NCBI GenBank assembly: GCA_031181345.1
Contig: JAPSLC010000035.1
Location: 1 to 56,718 of the forward strand
Source of the DNA: Cupriavidus sp.
GTDB lineage: Bacteria; Pseudomonadota; Gammaproteobacteria; Burkholderiales; Burkholderiaceae
Length of the DNA: 56,718 bases
Direction: 5' to 3'
The notes beneath the pieces were generated by a model. That model was not told the DNA's origin and did not search any database. It saw only the letters and a list, made by a program, of their open reading frames with translations. Below, piece after piece: positions 26,139-35,020 of the stretch (the first letter of the stretch is position 1; every line of letters starts with the position of its first letter). A program made the translations under genes and the position numbers.

Positions 26139-27980
26139 CTACTCCTGCAACGCCTCCTCGGCCGTCAGGAAGCCGCCGCTCTGGTGCGCCCACAGCCGGC
26201 TGTACAGGCCGCCACGCTGCAGCAGCTCGCGATGCGAGCCTTGCTCGACGATGCGGCCGCGGTCGAGCACGACGATCCGGTCCATCGCCGCCAGCGTCGA
26301 CAGGCGGTGCGCGATCGCCACCACGGTCTTGCCTTCCATCAGCCGGTACAGGCTCTGCTGGATCGCGATCTCGACCTCGCTGTCGAGCGCGCTGGTGGCC
26401 TCGTCCAGCAGCAGGATCGGCGCATCCTTGAGCATCACGCGCGCGATCGCGATGCGCTGGCGCTGGCCGCCCGAGAGCTTGACCCCGCGCTCGCCGACGT
26501 GCGCATCGTAGCCGCGCCGCCCTTCCCGGTCGCTCAGCGTGTGGATGAAGTCCTCGGCCTCGGCCCGCCGCGCGGCGGCGATCATCTCGGCATCGCTGGC
26601 ATCGGGCCGGCCATAGACGATGTTGTCGCGCACCGAGCGGTGCAGCAGCGAGGTGTCCTGCGTGACCATGCCGATCTGCGCGCGCAGGCTGTCCTGCGTC
26701 ACGCCGGCGATATCCTGGCCGTCGATCAGGATGCGGCCCGATTCCACGTCATAGAAGCGCAGCAGCAGATTGACCAGCGTCGATTTGCCCGCGCCCGAGC
26801 GCCCCACCAGGCCTACCTTCTCGCCGGGGCGGATCGTCAGCGTGAAGTCGTCGAACACCGGCCGGCCGGAACCGTAGGAGAAGTTGACGTGCTCGAAGCG
26901 GATTTCTCCCTGCGGGACCTGCAGCGGCACGGCGTGGGGACGGTCCTCGATATGCCGGGGACGCGCCAGCGTCGACACGCCGTCGCGCACCGTGCCGATA
27001 TGCTCGAACAGCTCGGCAATCTCCCACATCGCCCATTGCGAGATGCCGTTCAGACGCATCGCCATCGCGGTGGCCGCCGCCACCGCGCCGATCCCGATCT
27101 GGCCGGCCGACCACAGGTACAGCGCGAGCCCGGTGGTGGCGACGATCAGCATCATGATCAGCGTGTGGTTGACGATCTCGAAGGCGCTGATCAGCCGGCC
27201 CTGCGCATACACGGGCTGCATGAATTCCTGCATTGCGCTGCGCACGTAGCTGGCCTCGCGCCGCGAGTGCGAGAACAGCTTGACGGTGGCGATATTGGTG
27301 TAGGCGTCGGTGACGCGCCCGGTCATCACCGAGCGCGCGTCGGCCTGGTGCGCGGACACGCGCGCCAGCCGCGGCACGAAGTACCACGACGCGCCCACGT
27401 AGGCGACCACCCAGGCCAGGAACGGCGCCAGCAGCCAGCCGTCGAAATTGCCCAGCACGACCGCGGCGGACACCAGGTAGATCACGATATAGACCAGGAT
27501 ATCGGCCACCGTCATCACCGCGTCGCGCACGGCGAGCGCGGTCTGCATGACCTTGGTGGTGACGCGGCCGGCGAACTCGTCCTGGAAGAAGCCCATGCTC
27601 TGGTTGAGCATCAGCCGGTGGAAATTCCACCGCAGCCGCATCGGGAAGTTGCCGAACAGCGTCTGGAACTTGAGCATGCTCCAGACCGCGACCACGACGA
27701 TGCTCGCCAGCACGATGCCGGCAAGCAGCAGCAGTCGGTCCGAATAGGTCGACCACAGCTCCTGCGGCTTGACCGCGGCGAGCCAGTCGACCAGGCGGCC
27801 CAGCATGCTGAACAGCACCGCCTCGAAGATGCCGATCGCCATCGCGCACAGCACCAGCAGCAGCAGATAGCGCCGCACGCCGGCGGTGCAATCGACGATG
27901 AACGCGATCCAGTGCTGCGGCGGCGTATCGGGTAGCGAATCCGGGTAGTTGTGGATGCGCCTTTCAAACCAACGGAACAC
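26139..27980 (-). CDS. ABC exporter (fused membrane and ATPase domains)
   Basis: The 613-residue half-transporter has six membrane helices in the first 330 residues and one ATPase domain after them. The ATPase motifs are GRSGAGKST (Walker A), KLSGGQRQRIAIARV (signature) and PILLLDEATSALD (Walker B), followed by the switch His in VVAIAHRLSTL. It would work as a homodimer in the inner membrane. Family members export lipids, drugs or peptides; the substrate is not evident. It starts at ATG 27980 and is followed on the same strand, past a convergent gap, by nothing related. dsbB lies 45 bp upstream in the same direction. Confidence 0.9.
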   Translation of the reverse strand: MFRWFERRIHNYPDSLPDTPPQHWIAFIVDCTAGVRRYLLLLVLCAMAIGIFEAVLFSMLGRLVDWLAAVKPQELWSTYSDRLLLLAGIVLASIVVVAVWSMLKFQTLFGNFPMRLRWNFHRLMLNQSMGFFQDEFAGRVTTKVMQTALAVRDAVMTVADILVYIVIYLVSAAVVLGNFDGWLLAPFLAWVVAYVGASWYFVPRLARVSAHQADARSVMTGRVTDAYTNIATVKLFSHSRREASYVRSAMQEFMQPVYAQGRLISAFEIVNHTLIMMLIVATTGLALYLWSAGQIGIGAVAAATAMAMRLNGISQWAMWEIAELFEHIGTVRDGVSTLARPRHIEDRPHAVPLQVPQGEIRFEHVNFSYGSGRPVFDDFTLTIRPGEKVGLVGRSGAGKSTLVNLLLRFYDVESGRILIDGQDIAGVTQDSLRAQIGMVTQDTSLLHRSVRDNIVYGRPDASDAEMIAAARRAEAEDFIHTLSDREGRRGYDAHVGERGVKLSGGQRQRIAIARVMLKDAPILLLDEATSALDSEVEIAIQQSLYRLMEGKTVVAIAHRLSTLAAMDRIVVLDRGRIVEQGSHRELLQRGGLYSRLWAHQSGGFLTAEEALQE

Positions 27981-28025
27981 GGCCAGTTTCTCCAGGGTTG
28001 GTGTCGAGCGGCCGCGACGGCTCGC

Positions 28026-28511
28026 TCAACGGTAGTTGCGCTCGCGCCGGATCAGTCCGACCGCCAGCACGCCGGTCAGCACCACCAGCCAGATCAGCGA
28101 CCAGCCTGGAATCGAGATGCCGAACACCGGCGGCAGCGGCGCGCTGCACAGACCGTCGGAATAGAAGACCTGCGGCAGCACGCGCGCGGTCGGCAGCGCG
28201 TTGACCCAGTTTTCCAGCGGGTCGATGCCGCAGCTCGCCTTCGGATCGAGCAGCAGCGAGACGTGGTAGCCGGCCACCGCGATGCCGCCCACGCCGGACA
28301 GCATCGCCAGCCCTTGCCACAGCGTGCGCGTGCCCTGCCCCAGCGCCGCCAGCAGCGAGAACAGGCCGATCGCGACGAAGGCGAAGCGCTGCATCACGCA
28401 GAGCGGACACGGCTGGTAGCCCTGCGCGTGCTGCAGATAGAGGGCGTAGCCGACCAGTCCGAACGAGACGATGGCGATCAGCAGGAAATAGGCGCGGGAA
28501 TTCGCTTGCAT
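28026..28511 (-). CDS. dsbB: Disulfide bond formation protein B
   Basis: This 161-residue inner-membrane protein reoxidises periplasmic DsbA and passes electrons to quinone. Four membrane helices are seen. The first periplasmic loop holds C35-P-L-C38 and the second holds C94 and C122, the two redox pairs of the family. The ATG at 28511 begins M-Q-A-N-S-R-A-Y-F. It lies 45 bp upstream of the ABC exporter gene on the same strand, so the two may be cotranscribed. No dsbA is in the window. Confidence 0.93.
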   Translation of the reverse strand: MQANSRAYFLLIAIVSFGLVGYALYLQHAQGYQPCPLCVMQRFAFVAIGLFSLLAALGQGTRTLWQGLAMLSGVGGIAVAGYHVSLLLDPKASCGIDPLENWVNALPTARVLPQVFYSDGLCSAPLPPVFGISIPGWSLIWLVVLTGVLAVGLIRRERNYR

Positions 28512-28801
28512 GGCGGAATGGCGGTCGACAGAGCGGTGAACAAGTTCCGGAACTTTCCGGGTAGACGGGGAATGCGCGATGCGCGGTGGTCCGGTATCGC
28601 GACCAGGCGCCATCTTACCGATTTTGCACAGTACGCGCCGCGGCGTGCGACGGTGCACGCACGCCGCGGCGGCCACGATTGCGGCCGATCGCCGCAGCAG
28701 CGCATGCCAGCATTGCCCATGCCGCCGAACGCGCGAACAATGCCGTTCATTGCGTCGGCGCACCATGCGTTCGCCCCCATGATTCGTCCAGGACCGCACC
28801 C

Positions 28802-29269
28802 ATGAACAGCAATGCCGTGCGCGCCATGCGCAGCAACGACTTCCGCCCGAGCCGGCCGATCCGGCCGATCCGGCCGACCCGTCCGCCCGCTTTCCGCGTG
28901 ACGCCCGCGGCCGCCAATGCCAGCCGGGGTTCGGCAGCCGAGCCACAGCCGGTGTCGGCACCGGTGGTGCCGGTGGGCTACCGCCAGGGCTTTATCACCG
29001 CGATCTCCGTGCTGCTGGCCTTTACGCTGGCCTTCTGGCGCTACTGGAGCTTCGAGAGCCCGGGCCCGTGGAATCCGCTGTCGCTGGCGGTCGAGGTCTC
29101 GCTCGGCGTCGCCGCCGGCCTGCAGGTGGTGGCGCTGTTCCGTTCGCTGCGGGTCGAGGACGACCAGGTGCCCGAGTACCGCCGCACGCAGCGCTGGCTG
29201 TTCGTGTCGGCGGTGGTGCTGATCGCGGCGCTGCTCGGCGCGCTGTGCGAGGACTCGGTGTTCGGCTGA
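28802..29269 (+). CDS. Small membrane protein of unknown function
   Basis: The 155-residue product starts at ATG 28802. The first 50 residues are Arg/Pro/Ala-rich, with an R-P-I tandem repeat from four 9-bp units (28852-28887). Three hydrophobic helices follow, near residues 60-78, 92-112 and 133-150, with an Arg/Asp/Glu-rich loop between the last two. No family could be named. It diverges from dsbB across 290 bp and converges on radA, with a REP element in the gap. Confidence 0.65.
   Translation: MNSNAVRAMRSNDFRPSRPIRPIRPTRPPAFRVTPAAANASRGSAAEPQPVSAPVVPVGYRQGFITAISVLLAFTLAFWRYWSFESPGPWNPLSLAVEVSLGVAAGLQVVALFRSLRVEDDQVPEYRRTQRWLFVSAVVLIAALLGALCEDSVFG
28852..28887 (+). repeat. 9-bp tandem repeat encoding R-P-I/R-P-T
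   Basis: CCGGCCGAT twice, then CCGGCCGAC and CCGTCCGCC, keep the reading frame of the small membrane protein and give an Arg-Pro-rich cytoplasmic tail. Confidence 0.8.
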
Positions 29270-29297
29270 GGGCGTTCGCCGGGTAATTGCACCGCGT

Positions 29298-29325
29298 CGT
29301 CGTCCCCGCGCACGCGGGGACCCAG
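29298..29325. repeat. REP-like palindrome, family C (half element)
   Basis: CGTCGTCCCCGCGCACGCGG plus GGACCCAG holds the hairpin GTCCCCGCG/CGCGGGGAC. It is identical to the left half of the 71-bp element at 39812. It lies in the convergent gap between the small membrane protein gene and radA. Confidence 0.8.
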
Positions 29326-29340
29326 CGTCTTACTCCCTGC

Positions 29341-30705
29341 CTAGCCGTCGAGGTAGCGCACTCGCTCGATCGCCTGTTCGATCCGCTCGACCGCGATCAC
29401 CTCTAACCCGTCGATCGGCTGCTTCGGCGCGTTCGCCTTGGGAATCACCGCCTGCGTGAAGCCCAGCTTGGCCGCCTCGCGCAGCCGGTCCTGGCCGCGC
29501 GGGCTGGGACGGATCTCCCCCGCCAGCCCCACCTCGCCGAATACCACCAGCCCGCGCGGCAACGGCTTGTTGCGCATCGACGAGTGGATCGACAGCAGCA
29601 CCGCCAGATCGGCGGCCGGCTCGGTGATCTTGACCCCGCCCACCGCATTGAGGAACACGTCCTGGTCGAAGCAGGCGATGCCGGCATGGCGGTGCAGCAC
29701 GGCCAGCAGCAGCGCCAGCCGGTTCTGCTCGAGGCCGACCGCGAGGCGGCGCGGGTTGGGTACATGGGCCGCGTCGACCAGTGCCTGGATCTCGACCAGC
29801 AGCGGGCGCGAGCCCTCCTGCGTGACCATCACGCAGGAGCCGGACACGGTCTGCTCGTGCTGCGACAGGAACAGCGCCGACGGATTGCTGATGCCGCGCA
29901 GCCCGCGCTCGGTCATTGCGAACACGCCCAGTTCGTTGACCGCGCCGAAGCGGTTCTTGAAGGCGCGGATCAGCCGGTGCGAGGAATGCGTGTCGCCCTC
30001 GAAATACAGCACCGTGTCGACGATATGCTCGAGCACGCGCGGCCCGGCCAGGCTGCCTTCCTTGGTCACATGGCCAACCAGGATGATGGTGGTGCCGCTG
30101 CTCTTGGCGATCCGCGTCAGCTGCGCCGCGCATTCGCGCACCTGCGCCACCGAGCCTGGCGCCGAACTGAGCGCCTCCGAATACAGCGTCTGGATCGAGT
30201 CGATCACCGCGACCTCGGGCTTGTCCGCGTCCAGCGTCGCCTGGATCTTCTCGAGCTGGATCTCGGCCAGCAGGCCCAGGCTCGGACTGTCGATGCCCAG
30301 CCGCTGCGCGCGCAGTGCGATCTGCGCGCCCGACTCCTCGCCGCTGACATAGAGCACGCGCCGGCTGCCCGCCAGATTGGCCAGGGCCTGCAACAGCAGC
30401 GTGGACTTGCCGATGCCGGGGTCGCCGCCGATCAGCACCACGCCGCCGGCCACCAGGCCGCCGCCGAGCACCCGGTCGAATTCCTCGATGCCGCTGGTGA
30501 AGCGCGGCACGTCGGAGGCCTCGATCTCGGACAGCCGCTGCACCGTGGCGGAGGCCGCCAGCGGCTGGAAGCGCCGCGCCGACGGCGTCTCGGGCAGGCT
30601 CTCGACCAGCGTGTTCCATTGCTGGCAATGCGGGCACTGCCCCTGCCAGCGCGGCACGGAGCCGCCGCATTCGGTACAGGTGTAAACGGTCTTGGTCTTT
30701 GCCAA
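29341..30705 (-). CDS. radA: DNA repair protein RadA
   Basis: This 454-residue RecA-related ATPase helps branch migration in recombinational repair. The N-terminal zinc finger is C-T-E-C...C-P-H-C (about residues 10-27). GGDPGIGKST is Walker A, the RadA-specific motif reads FKNRFGAVNELG, and a Lon-like C-terminal domain ends the protein. The length is normal. It lies 69 bp downstream of alr on the same strand, and its stop is TAG. Confidence 0.96.
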   Translation of the reverse strand: MAKTKTVYTCTECGGSVPRWQGQCPHCQQWNTLVESLPETPSARRFQPLAASATVQRLSEIEASDVPRFTSGIEEFDRVLGGGLVAGGVVLIGGDPGIGKSTLLLQALANLAGSRRVLYVSGEESGAQIALRAQRLGIDSPSLGLLAEIQLEKIQATLDADKPEVAVIDSIQTLYSEALSSAPGSVAQVRECAAQLTRIAKSSGTTIILVGHVTKEGSLAGPRVLEHIVDTVLYFEGDTHSSHRLIRAFKNRFGAVNELGVFAMTERGLRGISNPSALFLSQHEQTVSGSCVMVTQEGSRPLLVEIQALVDAAHVPNPRRLAVGLEQNRLALLLAVLHRHAGIACFDQDVFLNAVGGVKITEPAADLAVLLSIHSSMRNKPLPRGLVVFGEVGLAGEIRPSPRGQDRLREAAKLGFTQAVIPKANAPKQPIDGLEVIAVERIEQAIERVRYLDG

Positions 30706-30774
30706 CGGGAATCCTTGGGGCCGGGGGAGCGAGGAGGCGGCGCGGTCGAAAGGCCGCGCCGCGAGGCGCCGATT

Positions 30775-31908
30775 CTACTTGGCCGGCGCAGGCTCGGCGA
30801 CGCCGGGCGCGTCGGGCACGGTCAGCGTCGCGACCGTCACCGGCACCCGCGGCGCCAGCGCGCACATCAGCTCGTAGCCGACGGTGCCGCTGGCGGCGGC
30901 CACATCGTCGATCGGCAGGCCGTGGCCCCACAACGTGACCGGCGAGCCGACCCGCGCCTTCGGGCACGGCGTCAGATCGACGCACAACATGTCCATCGAC
31001 ACCCGGCCGACCAGGTGCGTGCGCACGCCGTCGACCAGCACCGGCGCCGGCTGGTCGCCCCAGCCCGCGGCATGGCGCGGATAGCCGTCGGCATAGCCGC
31101 ACGCCACCACGCCGATCCGCATCGGACGGTCCGCGGTAAACAGCGAGCCGTAGCCGACTGTGTCGCCGGGCCGCAATTCCTGTACCGCGATCAGTTCGCT
31201 GTGCAGCGACATCGCCGCCATCAGCCCAGTGTCGGCGATGTCGGCATGCCGGCCGCTCGGCGAGGCGCCGTACAGCACGATGCCTGGCCGCACCCAGGCA
31301 CGGTGCGCGGCCGGGTGCCACAGCGTGGCGGCCGAGTTGGACAGGCTCGCCTCGCCCGGCAGATTGGCCGTGGCGGCGTCGAACAGCTCCAGCTGGTGCG
31401 CGATGCCGCGCTCGCCATCGGCGTCGGAGAAGTGGGTCATATGGACGATGCTGCCGACCCCGGACAGCGTGCGGGCACGCTCCCACGCCGTGCGGTACTG
31501 GTCCGGCGCGAAGCCGAGCCGGTTCATGCCGGTATTGAGCTTGAGCTGGATCGCCAGCGGCCCCTTTGGGCGGGCCACCTCCAGCATGCGCAGCTGCTCC
31601 TCGTTGTGGATCGCCGTGGTCAGCCGGTACTCCTCGAGCAGCGGCACATCCTGCGGCTGGAAGAAGCCCTCGAGCAGCAGGATCGGCCCCTGCCAGCCGA
31701 GTTCACGCAGCAGCACGGCCTCGTTCAGGTCCAGCAGGCCGAAGCCGTCGGCGGCGCGCAGGCCGGCGAAGGCGCGGCGGATGCCGTGGCCGTAGGCGTT
31801 GGCCTTGACCACCGCCCAGACGCGGGATGCTGGCGCGTGGCGGCGCACCACCTCGAGATTGTTGGCCAGGGCGGGTTGATGGATGACAGCGTGAATCGGT
31901 CTTGGCAT
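30775..31908 (-). CDS. alr: Alanine racemase
   Basis: This 377-residue PLP enzyme makes D-alanine for peptidoglycan. The PLP lysine is in WAVVKANAYGHG near residue 35. LNTGMNRLGF, HMTHFSDAD and the catalytic tyrosine region VGYGSLF follow, and VGRVSMDMLCVDL holds the second active-site loop. The ATG at 31908 begins M-P-R-P-I. With radA it forms a two-gene unit divergent from lplT. Confidence 0.95.
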   Translation of the reverse strand: MPRPIHAVIHQPALANNLEVVRRHAPASRVWAVVKANAYGHGIRRAFAGLRAADGFGLLDLNEAVLLRELGWQGPILLLEGFFQPQDVPLLEEYRLTTAIHNEEQLRMLEVARPKGPLAIQLKLNTGMNRLGFAPDQYRTAWERARTLSGVGSIVHMTHFSDADGERGIAHQLELFDAATANLPGEASLSNSAATLWHPAAHRAWVRPGIVLYGASPSGRHADIADTGLMAAMSLHSELIAVQELRPGDTVGYGSLFTADRPMRIGVVACGYADGYPRHAAGWGDQPAPVLVDGVRTHLVGRVSMDMLCVDLTPCPKARVGSPVTLWGHGLPIDDVAAASGTVGYELMCALAPRVPVTVATLTVPDAPGVAEPAPAK

Positions 31909-32038
31909 GGGATCAGGGAAGGTTCGTCACAGCGGCCTCGCGGCCCGCCATGGGCCCTGGCGTGCGACGGCCGGGGCGGGCGTGCCGAAGTGGTGCCTGG
32001 GGCACTGTCCACGGGGCGACGAGAGGAGCGACCGGAGG

Positions 32039-32086
32039 GACCACCGGACGGACCACCGGACCGACCACCGGACCGACCACCACGAG
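32039..32086. repeat. 12-bp tandem repeat upstream of alr
   Basis: GACCACCGGACG, GACCACCGGACC twice and GACCACCACGAG are consecutive. The block lies about 130 bp upstream of the alr start codon. Confidence 0.8.
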
Positions 32087-32242
32087 CGTTCGGCACCAAT
32101 GCGCGGCAGCACACCGAAGGGGCACCGCGTAGACCGTTATTTGACCACATTGGTTCTGCGATTCCCGGGAATCCGCTCTCCATCGAATGGACAAACCCGG
32201 TCAATTTGCAGTCTTCCCTTCTTCGGAATTGCAAGACTTTCG

Positions 32243-32251
32243 TGATATAAA
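32243..32251 (+). promoter_or_regulatory. Extended -10 promoter of lplT
   Basis: TGA-TATAAA is an extended -10 (TGnTATAAT-like) in an A/T-rich island. It predicts a leader of about 200 nt before the lplT ATG. TTGCAA lies 11 bp upstream, too close to be a -35. Confidence 0.45.
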
Positions 32252-32457
32252 GCCGGACGTTCCGGCCATTGTTTCAAAAGTGATTCAATATGACGGGTCC
32301 CGTCAGGTACGTACAGGCCCCCGCCACGCCGCACCGGACCAGGCGCGGGCGTCCTTTTGGCACGGCCGCCGTTCACCCCCTCCGCACGATGCCGACGGCC
32401 GTTGGCGCGGGCACGCCAGTAGCGCAAGGAAATCGCGATGGAGACAGAGTCCAAGGT

Positions 32458-33777
32458 ATGAAGAAGGGTTTTTACACCATCATGGCCGCGCAGTTTTTTT
32501 CGTCGCTGGCCGACAACGCTCTGCTCATCGCCGCCATTGCCCTCCTCGCCGAATTGCACTCCCCGCAGTGGATGACCCCACTGCTCAAGCTGTTCTTCGT
32601 GCTGTCCTATGTCGTGCTGGCCGCCTTTGTCGGCGCCTTCGCCGATTCGATGCCCAAGGGCAAGGTGATGTTCATCACCAACACGATCAAGATCGGCGGC
32701 TGCGCGATCATGATGTTCGGCCTGCATCCGCTGCTGGCCTATGGCGTGGTCGGCTTCGGCGCGGCGGCCTACTCGCCGGCCAAGTACGGCATCCTGACCG
32801 AACTGCTGCCGGCCGAGCGCCTGGTGGCCGCGAACGGCTGGATCGAGGGACTGACGGTCGGCTCGATCATCCTCGGCACGGTAGTCGGCGGCGCGCTGAT
32901 CTCGGTCAAGGTGTCGACGATGATGCTGGCGATGGACCTGCCGTGGATCGAGACCGGCATCGATACGCCGGCCGAGGCCGCGATGGTGGTCATCATGCTG
33001 TTCTATGTGATCGCCGCGCTGTTCAACCTGTTCATTCCCGACACCGGCGCCCGCTATCCGCAGCAGGAGAAGAACCCGATCAAGCTGATCGCGGAGTTCG
33101 CCGACTGCTTCACCGCGCTATGGAAGGACAAGCTCGGCCAGATCTCGCTGGCGGTCACCACGCTGTTCTGGGGCGCCGGCGCGACGCTGCAGTTCATCGT
33201 GCTGAAGTGGGCGGAAAAGTCGCTCGGCCTGAACCTGTCGCAAGGCGCGCTGCTGCAGGCGGTGGTGGCGGTGGGCGTGGCCGTCGGCGCGATCATGGCG
33301 GCGATGCGCATTCCGCTGCGCAAGTCGCTGTCGGTGCTGCCGTTCGGCGTGGCGATGGGCGCGATCGTGATGCTGATGGCGTTCTACACCAAGGACGCGA
33401 TGCCGGATGTCGCGCTCGACCTGCTGGGCATGCGCATGCCGCTGTATATGGCGATCGCCTACGTCTTCCTGATGGTGGTGGGCGGCATGTCGGGCTACTT
33501 CGTCGTGCCGATGAACGCGCTGCTGCAGCATCGCGGCCACGTGCTGCTGTCGGCCGGCCACTCGATCGCGGTGCAGAACTTCAACGAGAACGTCTCGGTG
33601 CTGCTGATGCTGTGCCTGTATGCGCTGCTGATCAAGCTGAACGTGCCGATCGGCATCGTCATCGTCGCCTTCGGCATGTTCGTCTGCGGCACCATGCTGC
33701 TGGTAATGCGCCAGCATCGCAAGAATGTCCGGCTGTACAACTCGCTGGCGATGATCGGCGAGGACAAGCACCACTGA
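32458..33777 (+). CDS. lplT: Lysophospholipid transporter LplT
   Basis: The 439-residue major facilitator protein imports lysophospholipids across the inner membrane for re-acylation. About twelve helices are seen. The family start MKKGFYTIMAAQFFSSLADN and the conserved GFGAAAYSPAKYGILTELLP are present. In many bacteria lplT is fused or linked to aas acyltransferase; no aas is in this window. The ATG at 32458 has AAGG just upstream. Long upstream in-frame codons are not protein-like. Confidence 0.92.
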   Translation: MKKGFYTIMAAQFFSSLADNALLIAAIALLAELHSPQWMTPLLKLFFVLSYVVLAAFVGAFADSMPKGKVMFITNTIKIGGCAIMMFGLHPLLAYGVVGFGAAAYSPAKYGILTELLPAERLVAANGWIEGLTVGSIILGTVVGGALISVKVSTMMLAMDLPWIETGIDTPAEAAMVVIMLFYVIAALFNLFIPDTGARYPQQEKNPIKLIAEFADCFTALWKDKLGQISLAVTTLFWGAGATLQFIVLKWAEKSLGLNLSQGALLQAVVAVGVAVGAIMAAMRIPLRKSLSVLPFGVAMGAIVMLMAFYTKDAMPDVALDLLGMRMPLYMAIAYVFLMVVGGMSGYFVVPMNALLQHRGHVLLSAGHSIAVQNFNENVSVLLMLCLYALLIKLNVPIGIVIVAFGMFVCGTMLLVMRQHRKNVRLYNSLAMIGEDKHH

Positions 33778-33810
33778 CGCGGGCACCCCTGAGCAGGCAC
33801 CCCTGACGCA

Positions 33811-33830
33811 GCGCCGGCCCCTGCCGGCGC
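33811..33830. terminator. Hairpin between convergent lplT and DUF1853 genes
   Basis: GCGCCGGC, CCCT and GCCGGCGC form a perfect 8-bp stem. It lies in the 67-bp convergent gap, after a short direct repeat GCACCCCTGA. No T tract is present. Confidence 0.4.
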
Positions 33831-33844
33831 CCCGCCCTCGCTGC

Positions 33845-35020
33845 TCAGTATCGCGGCGGCTGCGCGACACGCTGCCGCGCCCTCTCCTCCCATCCCGGCG
33901 GCACCACGAACCCGCGTGAACGCTCGCGCCACCAGCCCGGTGCCGAGGCGCCGGCCGGCTCCATTTCGCAGATCATCACCGGCGACTCGCGCCGCCACGC
34001 CAGATCGCGATGCGGCTCGGCGAAGCGCGCAGCCAGCGCGTCGTACAGCGTCTGGAACGGCTCGGTGTCGTACTCGTGCACCAGCGCCGGGGACAGCCAG
34101 CGGGCGCGCGGCAGGCGATGCCAGCGCACCGCTGCGGCCGCTGCGGGCGAGGCAGACGAAGCTGGCGAGTGCGCCCCCACCCGCTGCGCCCATTGCTCCA
34201 GCGTCGACCACCAGCCGCGCAGGTGAAAGGGATTGAGCCCGAGCGCGTCCAGGCCGGCGGGCATCAGCCCATCGCGATAGAACAGCCAGCCGAGCAGATA
34301 GATCTCGCTGCGATCGACGCGGGCGCCCAGCAGCGCCTGGGCCTCCGGCGTGCGCGACAGCGGCAGTTGCCGGCGAACGATATGCGACAGCTTGTCGCCA
34401 AGGCGATCGACCAGGTTCGGGCCGACGAAGGCCTGCAGCCAGGCGGTGCGCTCGACGGGCGCGGCCGCGTTCGACGCGCCGCTGTCGGGCTCCACCAGCA
34501 GATAGAACTTGGTGGCCATCTCCCAGTGCACCAGCTGACCGGCGCCGCCTGCCGTCTCGCGCCAGACGAAGTCCAGCTCGCCCAGCGTCTGCACGCCGTG
34601 CGCGCCATGCCGGCGCACCGGCAGATTGGAGGCGACCAGTTCGATGCCCTCGCCATGCTCCAGCGCGAAATGCAGCAGCCGCTCGGCATGCCTGCCCAGG
34701 CGCAGGCTGCGCGCGGCCGGGGCCAGCGCCTGCACCGCGCCGGGCAAGGCGGACAGCTCCTCGATGGTGGGCGGAAGCTGGCCCGGATCGGCGCTCGCCA
34801 GCCAGCGCTGCCAGGCGGCGAGCGCGGCCGGTGGCCAGCTTGCCAGCGCGGCGCCGCCGGGCCCGGCCAGCGCGGCCAGGTCGCCGGACAAGTCGCCCAG
34901 CAGTGGAGGCGCCAACGTGCACCAGGCCAGATCGCGCACGCGCGCCGACGTGGCGGCGCGCCACAGCGGCTCGGCCGTGGTCGCGCCGGCGCCCGCCAAC
35001 TCAGTGACCGGCTCCCGCAT
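33845..35020 (-). CDS. DUF1853 family protein
   Basis: The 391-residue product matches DUF1853 in its central part: GRHAERLLHFALEHGEGIEL, then LGELDFVWRE, HWEMATKFYL and the downstream FVGPNLVDRLGDKLSHI. The acidic and lysine residues of these motifs (E-D-F ... E-x-A-x-K) resemble a PD-(D/E)XK nuclease core, so a nuclease-like role is inferred, not shown. It is the last gene of tsaB-rimI-udg-DUF1853. The ATG at 35020 (M-R-E-P-V-T) lies 20 bases inside udg, implying translational coupling. Confidence 0.78.
   Translation of the reverse strand: MREPVTELAGAGATTAEPLWRAATSARVRDLAWCTLAPPLLGDLSGDLAALAGPGGAALASWPPAALAAWQRWLASADPGQLPPTIEELSALPGAVQALAPAARSLRLGRHAERLLHFALEHGEGIELVASNLPVRRHGAHGVQTLGELDFVWRETAGGAGQLVHWEMATKFYLLVEPDSGASNAAAPVERTAWLQAFVGPNLVDRLGDKLSHIVRRQLPLSRTPEAQALLGARVDRSEIYLLGWLFYRDGLMPAGLDALGLNPFHLRGWWSTLEQWAQRVGAHSPASSASPAAAAAVRWHRLPRARWLSPALVHEYDTEPFQTLYDALAARFAEPHRDLAWRRESPVMICEMEPAGASAPGWWRERSRGFVVPPGWEERARQRVAQPPRY

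Larger units (their letters stand above)
31909..32457. other. Divergent gap between alr and lplT
   Basis: This gap of 549 bases holds four 12-bp tandem units (GACCACCGGAC[C/G] and a degenerate last copy) at 32039-32086. An extended -10 for lplT lies at 32243-32251, followed by a small hairpin, CCGGA/TCCGG, near 32254-32265. The part from 32140 to 32290 is A/T-richer than the rest. Several open frames cross the gap but none has a ribosome site, a family or good codon use. Confidence 0.6.

Noticed and set aside
31902..32245. Open frames over the alr-lplT gap giving Arg-Asp-His repeats
   Set aside because: They translate the 12-bp tandem repeat; no ribosome site or homology is apparent.
32229..32251. 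TTGCAA with TATAAA as a standard lplT promoter
   Set aside because: The spacing is 11 bp, too short; the extended -10 reading is preferred.
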